Of a stretch of DNA of 64,000 nucleotides, positions 27,416 through 36,400 are shown piece by piece. Each line of letters opens with the position of its first letter. The first letter of the stretch is position 1. This stretch comes from Candidatus Defluviicoccus seviourii (GTDB lineage Bacteria > Pseudomonadota > Alphaproteobacteria > Rhodospirillales > Defluviicoccaceae): contig UXAT02000034.1 of the NCBI GenBank assembly GCA_900609035.2, positions 1 through 64,000 of the forward strand. Direction: 5' to 3'. The position numbers and the translations under genes are program-made. Below the pieces are notes generated by a model. The model saw nothing but the letters and a program-made list of their open reading frames with translations, was not told the DNA's origin and searched no databases.

Positions 27416-28888
27416 TCATTCCCCGGCGCGCATCGCCGCGGCGCCGACCGGCTGTTCGAACGCCGTCTCGGTCCGGATGTCGCCCTTGATTGTCTTTATC
27501 AGGTTGTAAACCATGATCAGCGCGCCCAGCAGGAACAAGATGCCGCCGCTGGCGCGGATCACGTAGTAGGGGTGCATCGCCTCCACCGTCTCGATGAACG
27601 AGTACTGCAGGAAGCCGTAGCTGTCATAGGCCCGCCACATCAGCCCCTGCATGATGCCGGAGATCCACATCGCCGTGATGTAGAGAACGATGCCGATCGT
27701 CGCGACCCAGAAGTGGTAGGTGACGAAGCGGAGGCTGTAGAGCCGCGGCCGGTTCCACAGCCGCGGTACCAGGTAGTAGACGCAGCCGAAGGTGACGAAC
27801 GCGACCCAGCCCAGCGCACCGGAATGCACATGACCGATCGTCCAGTCGGTATAGTGGCTGAGCGAGTTGACGGCCTTGATCGACATCATCGGCCCTTCGA
27901 ACGTGCTCATGCCGTAAAAGGCGACCGACGCGACCATGAAACGCAGAATCGGGTCGGTGCGGAGCTTATCCCAGGCACCGGAGAGCGTCATGATGCCGTT
28001 GATCATCCCGCCCCACGACGGCATCCACAGCATGATCGAGAACACCATGCCGAGCGTTTGTGCCCAGTCAGGAAGCGCCGTGTAGTGCAGGTGGTGCGGG
28101 CCGGCCCAGATGTAGAGGAAGATCAGGGTCCAGAAGTGCACGATCGACAGCCGATAGGAGTAGACCGGCCGTTCCGCCTGCTTCGGGATGAAATAGTACA
28201 TCATGCCGAGGAAGCCGGCGGTAAGGAAGAAGCCGACCGCATTGTGGCCGTACCACCACTGCGTCATCGCATCTTGGACGCCAGCCCAGATGATGTAGCT
28301 CTTGGTACCAAACAGCGACACCGGGACGGAGACATTATTGCCAAGGTGCAAGACGGCAATCGTGAGGATGAACGCCAGGAAGAACCAGTTGGCGACGTAA
28401 ATATGCGGTTCCTTGCGCTTCATGATGGTGCCGGCAAAGGCAATCAGGTAGCCGACCCAGACGACCGTCAACCACAGATCGACGTACCACTCCGGCTCAG
28501 CGTACTCTTTCGACTGAGTGATGCCGAGGACGTAGCCGGAGGCCGCCATCACGATAACCAACTGGAAGCCCCAGAACAGGAAGCTGCCCATTCCAGAACC
28601 ACCGAACAGCCGCGCCCGACAGGTCCGTTGCACACAGTAGAGCGACGTCGCAAACAGCGCATTGCCACCAAACGCGAAAATGACCGCCGACGTGTGAACG
28701 GGGCGCAGACGCCCGAAGGTCGTCCACGGGAGATCAAGGTTCAGTACCGGAAATGCCAGTTGCAGCGCGATGATGACGCCCACGAGAAAGCCGACAACGC
28801 CCCAGAAGACGGTGGCAATGGTAAACTTGCGGATGCAGTCATCCTCATACGCGATCGCAGCGGGCGGGACCGCAGCAGCTGCAGTCAT
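27416..28888 (-). CDS. ccoN: cbb3-type cytochrome c oxidase subunit I (CcoN)
   Basis: A 490-residue catalytic subunit of the high-affinity haem-copper oxidase, with about 12 transmembrane helices. Haem and CuB histidines are visible in [47 protein letters not shown] and [16 protein letters not shown]. It reduces O2 to water at low oxygen tension and pumps protons. First gene of the operon ccoN-O-Q-P-G-H-I. Upstream of it is a 366-bp gap with only half-sites of an FNR-type box. Confidence 0.98.
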   Translation of the reverse strand: MTAAAAVPPAAIAYEDDCIRKFTIATVFWGVVGFLVGVIIALQLAFPVLNLDLPWTTFGRLRPVHTSAVIFAFGGNALFATSLYCVQRTCRARLFGGSGMGSFLFWGFQLVIVMAASGYVLGITQSKEYAEPEWYVDLWLTVVWVGYLIAFAGTIMKRKEPHIYVANWFFLAFILTIAVLHLGNNVSVPVSLFGTKSYIIWAGVQDAMTQWWYGHNAVGFFLTAGFLGMMYYFIPKQAERPVYSYRLSIVHFWTLIFLYIWAGPHHLHYTALPDWAQTLGMVFSIMLWMPSWGGMINGIMTLSGAWDKLRTDPILRFMVASVAFYGMSTFEGPMMSIKAVNSLSHYTDWTIGHVHSGALGWVAFVTFGCVYYLVPRLWNRPRLYSLRFVTYHFWVATIGIVLYITAMWISGIMQGLMWRAYDSYGFLQYSFIETVEAMHPYYVIRASGGILFLLGALIMVYNLIKTIKGDIRTETAFEQPVGAAAMRAGE

Positions 28889-29254
28889 GACATCCTCCCA
28901 TAACGACTCATTTGCTCATGTACAAAAAGAATACTTGCCATCACACAACCCGCCACCTGTTTGCGGACATCCAATCCCACATCAAGCCCCTGCGTTGCTC
29001 ACTTTTTCTGCAGCGCATCTCGCGGCGGCACAAATCCGCCCAGTGCTTGTGCAGTTGCGGGAACCTGTTGTCATTGCGCACGTTTTTTGATCTTCGGCGA
29101 GAATTAGCAGACTGCGATACTAGGGCTTCGGTCAACACCTGTCAACGCCTGCGGCGGCCCCGGCTGGGCCAGCCGGAGCAGAATCGATGGGCACGCGCCT
29201 GGAATACAAATAGTGTCCCAAGACTTCGCTTCCGCTACAATGTCGCGAGTGATA
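28889..29254. other. Divergent intergenic region between ccoN and ggt
   Basis: No gene supported. It should hold the cco operon promoter. I see TTGAT (29087-29091) and ATCAA half-sites but no complete TTGATNNNNATCAA box, so FNR/FixK control is plausible only from the family. It may also hold the ggt promoter, not identified. Confidence 0.4.
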
Positions 29255-30991
29255 ATGACTTGCAGTAACCACCCGTGTCCGCCCTGCCCGATACAGTTTG
29301 TGCGCCTGCACACCTTCCCTAAAACGGCGAATCCGCCGGCCAACCCGCACAAGCGACTTGCCGGCTTGTGGCGTTGTTGGGTGTGGGCATCGGCAATTTT
29401 GCTGCTTGTCGCCGGATGCGGCTCAGATAGCGACCGGCATTCGAAGCCAGCGCCAGCAGCGGACGCGGCGACACCAATCCAGCAGATGGTCGTGGCCGCC
29501 CACCCCCTTGCCGCCGAAGCCGGGCGAGCGATGTTGCGCGCCGGCGGCAGCGCGCTTGACGCCGCGATCGCAGCCCAAATGATGCTGACCCTGGTCGAGC
29601 CGCAGTCATCGGGCATCGGCGGCGGCGGCTTCCTTATGTATTATGAAGCCGAAAGCGGCCGTATCGACGCCTATGACGGCCGCGAGACGGCACCGGCGGG
29701 CGCACACGCGGCGATGTTCCTTGGCCCCGACGGCCAGCCGCGCGGCTTTGCCGAAGCCTCCACCGGCGGCCTTGCGGTCGGCGTGCCGGGATTGCTGCGA
29801 ATGTTGGAACTGGCGCACCGCGACCACGGCCACCTGCCGTGGCGATCCCTGTTCGAGCCGGCAATCGCGCAAGCCCGCAGAGGCTTCACCGTCAGTCCCC
29901 GGCTCGCCCAAGCCATCGCCGGCCCGCGCGGCCCTAATGCTAACGCCGCCGCCCGCGCGCTGTTCTACCACCCGGACGGGATGCCCCTCACAGCCGGCGA
30001 GCGCTTGCGCAACCCTGCGCTCGCTGACACGCTTGCGGCGGTGGCCGCGAACGGCGCCGACGCGCTTTACACCGGCACGATTGCCGCTGCCATGGTCAAA
30101 GCCGTGCACGAGGCGGTGAATCCGGGCTCCCTGAGCGAAGCTGACCTTGCCGGCTACACCGCGATGCGCCGCTCCGCGATCTGCGCCCCCTATCGCAGCA
30201 ATCGTATTTGCGGCATGCCGCCGCCATCCTCTGGCGGAATCGCCACGCTGCAGATCCTTGGTCTACTCGAACCGTTCGACCTCCCGGCAACTGCTCCGAT
30301 GAGTGCGGAGGCGGTGCACTGGTTCATCGAAGCGAGCCGGCTCGCCTTTGCCGACCGCGACCTCTATGTCGCCGACCCGGATGTCGTCGCCGTGCCGACC
30401 GCAGGACTGCTGGATCGGGGCTACCTCGCCGCCCGCTCGCGGCTTATCGGCCCCACCGCGATGCCGGCGGCCGAGCCCGGCCGCCCGCCCGATCCCGGCC
30501 GGGCGCACAAAGACGCAGCCGCATTCTCCGCCGAGCATGGCACCTCGACCACCCACCTCAGTGTTGTCGATGCTGAAGGCAATGCGGTTGCGATGACCAC
30601 CAGCATCGAAGCCAGCTTTGGCGCCAGGATCGTTGCCGCTGGCTTTGTCCTCAATAATCAGTTGACCGATTTCGCCTTCGCGCCCGAGGTCGGCGGCCGA
30701 CCGGTGAACAACCGCCCCGGCCCCGGCAAGCGACCACGTTCGTCGATGGCGCCGACCCTGGTCTTCGATGAAGGCGGAAGCCTGAAGCTTGCCATTGGTT
30801 CGCCCGGCGGCCCCCGCATTATCGATTATGTCGCCCAGACACTGATCGGCGTGCTCGACTGGGGGCTCGATATCCAGGCTGCGATCGACCTGCCACGCGT
30901 CGTCAACCGCAACGGCCCGACCGAGCTGGAACCGTCGCCGGCCAGCCAAGCCTTGCAGCAAGCCCTTGAGCAGCGGGGCCATAGCGTGTAG
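29255..30991 (+). CDS. ggt: Gamma-glutamyltransferase lipoprotein, truncated by an in-frame amber codon
   Basis: A 578-residue reading up to TAG 30989-30991. A lipoprotein signal with lipobox VAGC (Cys55) is followed by the large subunit (ALDAAIAAQMMLTLVEPQSS, GIGGGGFLMYY) and the small subunit beginning at the catalytic Thr432 in HGTSTTHLSVVD, with the rest of the signature to EASFG. NNRPGPGKRPRSSMAPT and the GSPGGPRIIDYV oxyanion region are intact. It cleaves gamma-glutamyl bonds of glutathione outside the cytoplasm. The stop falls about 33 residues before the family's usual end, and the missing end is encoded directly after it in the same frame (next entry). Start is uncertain: GTG 29213, ATG 29240 and GTG 29300 are alternatives. 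Confidence 0.9.
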   Translation: MTCSNHPCPPCPIQFVRLHTFPKTANPPANPHKRLAGLWRCWVWASAILLLVAGCGSDSDRHSKPAPAADAATPIQQMVVAAHPLAAEAGRAMLRAGGSALDAAIAAQMMLTLVEPQSSGIGGGGFLMYYEAESGRIDAYDGRETAPAGAHAAMFLGPDGQPRGFAEASTGGLAVGVPGLLRMLELAHRDHGHLPWRSLFEPAIAQARRGFTVSPRLAQAIAGPRGPNANAAARALFYHPDGMPLTAGERLRNPALADTLAAVAANGADALYTGTIAAAMVKAVHEAVNPGSLSEADLAGYTAMRRSAICAPYRSNRICGMPPPSSGGIATLQILGLLEPFDLPATAPMSAEAVHWFIEASRLAFADRDLYVADPDVVAVPTAGLLDRGYLAARSRLIGPTAMPAAEPGRPPDPGRAHKDAAAFSAEHGTSTTHLSVVDAEGNAVAMTTSIEASFGARIVAAGFVLNNQLTDFAFAPEVGGRPVNNRPGPGKRPRSSMAPTLVFDEGGSLKLAIGSPGGPRIIDYVAQTLIGVLDWGLDIQAAIDLPRVVNRNGPTELEPSPASQALQQALEQRGHSV

Positions 30992-31093
30992 ATTCGAGAA
31001 CTCGAAAGTGGACTGCACGGCATTCAACGCAACGGACCCGTGCTTTTGGGCGGGGTCGACCCGCGACGGGAGGGTGCGCTAAGTGCTGACTGA
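30989..31093 (+). pseudogene. Conserved ggt C-terminus separated by in-frame TAG
   Basis: Reading on in the ggt frame through TAG gives 33 codons up to TGA 31091-31093. They contain IRELESGLHGIQR and GGVDPRREGA, which are the conserved last segments of gamma-glutamyltransferases. The gene is therefore split by one point change (a Gln, Lys or Glu codon to TAG), by readthrough or a suppressor tRNA, or by a sequencing error. No frameshift is involved. The next gene overlaps the final 11 bp. Confidence 0.85.
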
Positions 31094-32315
31094 CCCTGAC
31101 ACCTTCGGAACTGACGCAGCGCCTGCCGAGGCCGGCCAGGTACCGTCGGTTTTTCTCAAGGCCGGCCAGGATCGGCGGATCAGTGCCGGACACCCATGGG
31201 CCTACTCCAACGAGGTCAGCATCGACCGGGCAGCCGGCATTGAGGCCGGCACTCTCGTCACCCTGCGCCGCGTTGATGGCAAGCCGCTTGGCGTTGGCTT
31301 CTTCAACCCGCACACGCTGATCGCCGTGCGGCTGCTGAGCCGCGAGCCGCACGCGCACATCGACAAGGCCTTCCTGGCCAACCGCCTGCAGCGTGCGCTT
31401 GCCTTGCGCGAACGATTTTACACCGAACCCTACTACCGGCTCGTGCACGCTGAGGCGGACGGTCTGCCGGGACTCATTGTTGACCGGTTCGGGTCGGTCC
31501 TGGTCGTGCAGACCAACGCCGCCGGCATGGAGCGCCTGCAGCCGCTCCTTCTCGATGCGATCGACAGCCTCCTGGCACCGACTGCGATCGTCCTGCGCGG
31601 CGATTCTCAGGCGCGCGCACTCGAGGGCCTGCCGGCCGAAACAACGGTTGCCCGCGGCAACCTTTCCGATGCGGTCGAGGTGATCGAGGACGGACTCGTC
31701 TTCTATGCTGATGTTTGCGCCGGGCAGAAGACAGGCTGGTATTTCGACCAGCGGCCAAACCGTGCCTTCGTCGCCCCGCTGGCGCAAGGCGAGCGAATGC
31801 TCGATGTCTTTTGTCATACGGGCGGATTCGCCATCCGCGCCGCAGCTGCCGGCGCACGCGAGGTAATCGGCGTCGATTCTTCCGACAGTGCGCTGATGCT
31901 CGCAAAGCGCGCGGCAACGGCTGCCGGCCTCGATCGCCGCTGCAGTTTCGCGCGCGAGGACGCTTTTGCGGCGTTAACCCGCTTCGCCGCCGACGGCACC
32001 CGTTTCCGCCTTGTCGTCGCCGATCCGCCGCCGTTTGCCCGCTCGCGCAAGGACGTACCGAGCGCTCTCAAGGGCTACCGCAAGCTGGCCCGACTCGCCG
32101 CCGCTGTGGTCGAACCGGGCGGCTTCCTCTTTATTGCCAGCTGTTCGCACGCCGTCGAAGCGAGCGCATTCGCGCGTGAAGTCGCGCTCGGAATCGGCCG
32201 CACTGGCCGCACCGGCCGGCTGATCCGTGAGAGCGGCGCCGGCCCCGACCACCCCCAGCACCTCCACCTTCCGGAGACTGCCTATCTCAAGACGCTGCTG
32301 CTGCAAGTGGACTAG
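31083..32315 (+). CDS. rlmI: RlmI-type class I SAM-dependent rRNA (cytosine-C5) methyltransferase
   Basis: A 410-residue protein. An N-terminal PUA domain (SVFLKAGQDRRISAGHPWAY) and a middle EEHEE-like domain (YRLVHAEADGLPGLIVDRF) precede a Rossmann methyltransferase. The latter has CHTGGFAIRAAAAGA (SAM loop), VVADPPPFARS and the cysteine motif IASCSH. In E. coli RlmI methylates C1962 of 23S rRNA; assignment to that position here is by family. GTG 31083 has GGGAGGG 8 nt upstream and overlaps the extended ggt frame. Confidence 0.9.
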   Translation: MLTDPDTFGTDAAPAEAGQVPSVFLKAGQDRRISAGHPWAYSNEVSIDRAAGIEAGTLVTLRRVDGKPLGVGFFNPHTLIAVRLLSREPHAHIDKAFLANRLQRALALRERFYTEPYYRLVHAEADGLPGLIVDRFGSVLVVQTNAAGMERLQPLLLDAIDSLLAPTAIVLRGDSQARALEGLPAETTVARGNLSDAVEVIEDGLVFYADVCAGQKTGWYFDQRPNRAFVAPLAQGERMLDVFCHTGGFAIRAAAAGAREVIGVDSSDSALMLAKRAATAAGLDRRCSFAREDAFAALTRFAADGTRFRLVVADPPPFARSRKDVPSALKGYRKLARLAAAVVEPGGFLFIASCSHAVEASAFAREVALGIGRTGRTGRLIRESGAGPDHPQHLHLPETAYLKTLLLQVD

Positions 32316-32432
32316 CCTTGCCCATGCATGCACCTCGATGGTCTTGGTCGAACGCGGCCTTCGATTACCCGCCGCTCCGCCCCGGCGTCCGCGCGTGCGG
32401 GCTTCGGTAGCCGCCGCCGCGCCGCTCAGGTC

Positions 32433-34073
32433 ATGACCAACGATCACCCCATCGTCGACGTTCTTGTGCTTTTGGCGGCGCTGATCGTTTTTGTTCCGCT
32501 GTTTCAACGCTTCAAGCTTGGGGCAGTCCTCGCTTACCTGACCGCCGGCGTGATCATCGGCCCGTCCGGCCTGGGCCTCATCCGCGACGTCAAGGCGACG
32601 CAGCCATTCGCGGAGCTTGGCATCGTCTTGATGCTGTTCACCGTGGGCCTCGAGCTCAGTTTCGGGCGGCTCAGGCTGTTCCACCGCGGCGTCTACGCAC
32701 TCGCGATCAGCCAGGTGCTATGCACGACCCTTGTGCTAGCATTGGCCGCCTGGCAGCTCGGCCTCCGCTTCGAGGCGGCGCTCGCGGTGGGCGGCATGCT
32801 GACGCTCTCCTCAACGGCCGTCGTTCTCCAGTTGCTGAGCGACCGCGGTACGCTGACCACCCCCGTCGGCCGAACCGCGATCGCCATTCTACTGATTCAG
32901 GATCTGGCCGTGGCCCCGCTGATTGTCTTCATCAGTGGCGCCGGTGCAAGCGCCGACAGCCTGGGCGCAACGTTGGGCATGCTCGCGTTGAAGTTCGGGC
33001 TGTTCCTCGTCGCCGTGTGGGTGTTCGACCGCCAGGCGCTGCGCCCCCTGTTGCGGCTGGCGGCAAGCACACAGGCGCCGGAAGTATTCATGGGAACGAC
33101 GCTTCTTCTGGTGCTCGGCGTCGGCTGGGTAAGCGAGACCATCGGCCTCTCAATGGCGTTAGGCGCCTTCATCGCAGGCATGTTGGTTGCGGACACCGTT
33201 TACCGGCATCAGGTCACCGCCGACATCCAGCCCGTTCGTGGCCTGTTGCTGGGATTGTTCTTCATCACGGTCGGCATGGGAATCGACCTCGCGCATGCCT
33301 ATTCGCGTGCGGCGACCATCCTGGCACTGGTCGCGTCGGTGATGGCGATCAAGGCAATCCTCATCGCCGGACTAGCCCGCGTGTTTGGCCAGCGGGCCCA
33401 AAATGCGTTGGCGCTGGGCGGATTGCTGAGCCAGATGAGTGAATTTTCGTTCGTATTACTTGCGCTCAGTGTTCAAACCAGAATCCTCCCACCGGACTTT
33501 GGCCACATCCTGCTGGCGGCAATTGCCATCTCCATGGCAGCCACGCCGGCTGGCGCGGCACTGCTCGATTCTCTTTCACCACCGCATAAGGATGCAAAAC
33601 ACTCCACGCTAGGCAACCTGAAGGAAGAAACTGGACAACTCGCCGGCCATGTGGTGATCGCCGGCTTTGGCCAGGTCGGCATGGCGGTGGCACGCTTTCT
33701 TGCCGGTGAACGGGTCACGGTCCTCGTTCTTGATCTCACGCCTAAGCGGGTCACAGCCAGCCGGGTGCGCGGCTTGCGTGTCTTTTTCGGCAACGCGGCG
33801 CGGATCGACGTCCTGCGCGCCGCGCACCTCGACCGCGCCAATGCACTTGTCGTTGCCGTTCCGGATACCATGGCCGCCGAGCAAATCACCGCAATTGCAC
33901 ACGCATCCTTCCCGGATCTGCCCATTTTCGTGCGTGCCAGCGACGAAACCTGGGTGCCGCGCATGAAGGCGGTTGGCGCCCGTGCGGTCGTGCTCGACGG
34001 CTTGACGACCGCCCTCGATCTCGCCGAACGGGTGATGCTGGTCTACGCGCCGGAGAAGGAATTCCCCGCCTGA
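32433..34073 (+). CDS. CPA2 family monovalent cation:proton antiporter with TrkA-N domain
   Basis: About 546 residues. A dozen transmembrane helices include the CPA2 segments GPSGLGLIRDVKATQPFAEL, LLIQDLAVAPLIVF and MALGAFIAGMLVADTVY. They are followed by a cytoplasmic Rossmann TrkA-N domain (GHVVIAGFGQVGMAVARFL, about residues 405-520) that binds NAD(H) and gates transport. It is of the KefB/YbaL kind, exchanging K+ or Na+ for H+. There is no C-terminal TrkA-C domain. ATG 32433 is chosen because the upstream frame is Arg/Ala-rich and not membrane-like. RBS weak. Confidence 0.92.
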   Translation: MTNDHPIVDVLVLLAALIVFVPLFQRFKLGAVLAYLTAGVIIGPSGLGLIRDVKATQPFAELGIVLMLFTVGLELSFGRLRLFHRGVYALAISQVLCTTLVLALAAWQLGLRFEAALAVGGMLTLSSTAVVLQLLSDRGTLTTPVGRTAIAILLIQDLAVAPLIVFISGAGASADSLGATLGMLALKFGLFLVAVWVFDRQALRPLLRLAASTQAPEVFMGTTLLLVLGVGWVSETIGLSMALGAFIAGMLVADTVYRHQVTADIQPVRGLLLGLFFITVGMGIDLAHAYSRAATILALVASVMAIKAILIAGLARVFGQRAQNALALGGLLSQMSEFSFVLLALSVQTRILPPDFGHILLAAIAISMAATPAGAALLDSLSPPHKDAKHSTLGNLKEETGQLAGHVVIAGFGQVGMAVARFLAGERVTVLVLDLTPKRVTASRVRGLRVFFGNAARIDVLRAAHLDRANALVVAVPDTMAAEQITAIAHASFPDLPIFVRASDETWVPRMKAVGARAVVLDGLTTALDLAERVMLVYAPEKEFPA

Positions 34074-34374
34074 AACATTCTTTCGTAGTGTTGCATCGCC
34101 GCACGGATTCTGCGTGCAAATGCGTAAAGGAGGCGCGACAGAAGGGCTATTCGCGTTTTTCCTGTTGCACACGGCCACAATCCACGTCTATCTCAAGGCC
34201 ACCCGCGTTTGTGGCAGGAGCATGGCGAACGCAGGACCAAGTGGTTTCAGCGCCGGTAGTATGTTGTTCAGAAGTGACTGCCTAGAGTAACGCGAGCGAT
34301 CCTTTGGAGTTCCTCGTTAGCGCTTCCCACAGAAGATTCGTCATAAGATTTCAAGAGGACGGTAGGTGATAGCA
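34074..34374. other. Intergenic region before fabD
   Basis: 300 bp with no supported gene. AAAGGAGG at about 34125 is a good Shine-Dalgarno match but no start codon or coding frame follows it. No clear promoter or hairpin was identified. Confidence 0.4.
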
Positions 34375-35385
34375 ATGTTCGATGCCAAGTCTGCTGCGCA
34401 AGCCATTGAACCGAGCGAAACAACCGCGGCCGCACGTCGGGCGCTTGTCTTTCCCGGCCAAGGTTCGCAGGCCGTCGGCATGGGCACAGAGCTCGCAGCC
34501 AGCTTCCCGACTGCCCGGCAGGTGTTCCAGGAGGTCGACGACGCGCTCGGCCAGAATCTGTCGCAGCTGATGGCAGATGGCCCCGAGCAGGAGCTGACAC
34601 TGACGGAAAATGCGCAACCGGCCCTGATGGCCGTCAGCGTTGCCGTCCTGCGGGTGTTGGAGAAGGATTTTGACGCCGACCTCTTGCAGCTGGGCTCGTT
34701 CGTTGCCGGCCATTCGCTGGGTGAGTACACCGCACTGACCGCTGCCGGTACCTTCACGATTGTTGACGCAGCGCGCCTTTTGCGTACGCGCGGCCTGGCA
34801 ATGCAGACGGCGGTGCCGGTCGGCGAAGGCGCAATGGCGGCCCTGATGGGCGTGGAGCTCACGCTCGCGCAGGAGATTGCGTCCGAGGCTACGCGCGACA
34901 CCTATGACGGCAGTGTCTGCGTCGCCGCCAACGATAATGCACCTGGCCAGGTCGTGATCAGCGGCAACCGCACGGCCGTGCAACGGGCGATCGACATCGC
35001 CGGTCTACGCGGTGCCAAGCGCAGCGTTCTGCTGCCGGTGAGCGGGCCTTTCCATTGCCCCCTGATGGCGCCGGTTGCCAATGTGATGGACAACGCTCTG
35101 GCGAACGTCCAGATGCAAGCACCGAAGATCCCTCTGATCTCCAACGTTTCCGCCCGCGAGGTGGCCGAGCCGGAGGAGATCCGCAAGCTTCTGGTGCAGC
35201 AGGTGACGGGCATGGTGCGCTGGCGCGAGAGCGTCTTGTACATGTGCATGCAGGGCGTCGTCGAACTGGTCGAAATCGGCGCCGGCAAAGTCCTCTCCGG
35301 TCTCGCCAAGCGGATTGATCGCCGTTTGAGCGGCCTCTCGGTCGGGACGCCGGCAGGCATCGAGGCGTTTGCGAAGACTCTCTGA
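34375..35385 (+). CDS. fabD: Malonyl-CoA:ACP transacylase
   Basis: About 336 residues. It loads malonyl groups onto acyl carrier protein for fatty acid synthesis. Seen: the opening FPGQGSQAVGMG, the active-site Ser in AGHSLGEYTAL, SGPFHCPLM with the catalytic His, and the ISNVSA region. It begins with about 24 residues (FDAKSAAQAIEPSE and on) before the FPGQGSQ motif, longer than usual. GTG 34366 and ATG 34375 are both possible, each with a fair RBS. Stand-alone here; other fab genes are not in the window. Confidence 0.93.
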   Translation: MFDAKSAAQAIEPSETTAAARRALVFPGQGSQAVGMGTELAASFPTARQVFQEVDDALGQNLSQLMADGPEQELTLTENAQPALMAVSVAVLRVLEKDFDADLLQLGSFVAGHSLGEYTALTAAGTFTIVDAARLLRTRGLAMQTAVPVGEGAMAALMGVELTLAQEIASEATRDTYDGSVCVAANDNAPGQVVISGNRTAVQRAIDIAGLRGAKRSVLLPVSGPFHCPLMAPVANVMDNALANVQMQAPKIPLISNVSAREVAEPEEIRKLLVQQVTGMVRWRESVLYMCMQGVVELVEIGAGKVLSGLAKRIDRRLSGLSVGTPAGIEAFAKTL

Positions 35386-35465
35386 GCGGACGCGCGGACA
35401 GCAGCCGACCGCCGCAGCACGGGCGGTCGCGCTCACCACCTTAGACCGGGCATCGGGGCGCGGCG

Positions 35466-35494
35466 TTGACAGCCGCCGCCCCACCTCGTATACA
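35466..35494 (+). promoter_or_regulatory. Strong sigma70-type promoter of the rpmH operon
   Basis: TTGACA at 35466-35471, exactly 17 nt, then TATACA at 35489-35494: a perfect -35 and a one-mismatch -10. Transcription would start near 35501, leaving a 26-nt leader before the rpmH GTG. Confidence 0.85.
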
Positions 35495-35526
35495 CCGGCC
35501 CACTTCAAGACGTCGGAGCGTCGCAC

Positions 35527-35661
35527 GTGAAGCGGACATATCAACCAAGCAAGATCGTACGCAAGCGACGCCACGGCTTTCGCCAGCGGATGTCGACGGT
35601 CGGCGGACGGCAGGTTCTTGCCAATCGCCGGCGCAGGGGGCGCAAGCGCCTGTCGGCCTGA
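35527..35661 (+). CDS. rpmH: 50S ribosomal protein L34
   Basis: A 44-residue basic protein starting with [23 protein letters not shown], ending in [11 protein letters not shown], a full-length L34. It is a late-assembling large-subunit protein. It is the first gene after a near-consensus promoter and ahead of rnpA, the classical arrangement. The short length easily hides it. Confidence 0.98.
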   Translation: MKRTYQPSKIVRKRRHGFRQRMSTVGGRQVLANRRRRGRKRLSA

Positions 35662-35669
35662 GCGCGCCG

Positions 35670-36083
35670 GTGAGCTGCGCGCTTCCCCATCTGATGCGCC
35701 GGAGCGACTATTTGCGGGTCGCCCGGGTCGGGCGGGCGTGGGCGATGCCGGGCGTTGTGGTTCAAGTGTGCCGACAACCCACCGAGCGAAGCAGTGAACC
35801 GGTTGCGGTGAGCTGCCGGGTCGGGATCACGGCGAGCCGGAAGGTCGGCAAAGCGGTTGCTCGCAACCGGGTGCGAAGGCGGCTGCGCGCGGCGGCACGC
35901 GAGGTGCTGCGGCAGCATGGGATGACGGGATGCGATTACGTGCTCATTGGCCGCGCTGCGACGTTGAGCCGACCATTCCCGGCGCTGGTGGCCGATCTCA
36001 CCACCGCGCTCAAGCGACTGCGCGCCTACCGCGCCGCGACGACGCAAGCGGAGCCGACGCGCGACGGGGCGGGCTTCCCATGA
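35670..36083 (+). CDS. rnpA: Ribonuclease P protein component
   Basis: About 137 residues. The RNR signature VGKAVARNRVRRRLRAAAREVL is the RNA-binding core (listed here by its parts VGKAVARNR and RRRLRAAAREV). It opens with LMRRSDYLRVARVGRAW. It binds RNase P RNA and helps 5' tRNA maturation. GTG 35670 is 8 bp after the rpmH stop; ATG 35694 is an alternative without RBS. The frame stays open far upstream through rpmH, but that part is not RnpA. Confidence 0.93.
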   Translation: MSCALPHLMRRSDYLRVARVGRAWAMPGVVVQVCRQPTERSSEPVAVSCRVGITASRKVGKAVARNRVRRRLRAAAREVLRQHGMTGCDYVLIGRAATLSRPFPALVADLTTALKRLRAYRAATTQAEPTRDGAGFP

Positions 36084-36373
36084 TGCGCCTCCTGAACATG
36101 CTCGTCTGCGGCATCATCCTCGGCTACCGCTATCTGTTGTCGCCGCTGTGGCCCGGGGTCTGCCGCTTCGAACCCACGTGTTCTGCCTACGGCCTGGAAG
36201 CGATCCGGCGGCACGGCGCCCTGCGCGGCGGCTGGCTGACCCTGACGCGGCTCTCCCGCTGCCACCCCTGGGGTGGCGAAGGGATCGATCCGGTGCCCGA
36301 TCTCTCCCCCTCACCCGGCTGGCGCAGGGTGCTGAGCCCGCGCCGCCCCTGCCACCGGCCCCAGCGGCCCTGA
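36080..36373 (+). CDS. yidD: Membrane protein insertion efficiency factor YidD
   Basis: A 97-residue protein. The family core is present: YRYLLSPLWPGVCRFEPTCS, YGLEAIRRHGALRGG and RLSRCHPWGGEGIDPVP, with its three conserved cysteines. It is an amphipathic helper at the inner face of the membrane for Sec/YidC insertion. ATG overlaps the rnpA stop (ATGA). The C-terminal 15 or so residues are Arg/Pro-rich and not conserved. Confidence 0.96.
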   Translation: MMRLLNMLVCGIILGYRYLLSPLWPGVCRFEPTCSAYGLEAIRRHGALRGGWLTLTRLSRCHPWGGEGIDPVPDLSPSPGWRRVLSPRRPCHRPQRP

Positions 36374-36400
36374 TCTGAAGATCCGGACGAGGCACTTCCC

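Noticed and set aside
27401..28903. A 500-codon plus-strand frame antisense to ccoN (and a similar one at 24017-25498 antisense to ccoG)
   Set aside because: Sequence is charged and low-complexity, no motif, and the opposite strand encodes unmistakable oxidase subunits.
28889..29212. FNR/FixK box upstream of ccoN
   Set aside because: Only half-sites (TTGAT at 29087, ATCAA elsewhere) were seen; no complete TTGATNNNNATCAA.
34088..34285. Short frame between the antiporter and fabD
   Set aside because: No ribosome binding site at its start, Cys/Arg-rich nonsense sequence, no resemblance to a protein.
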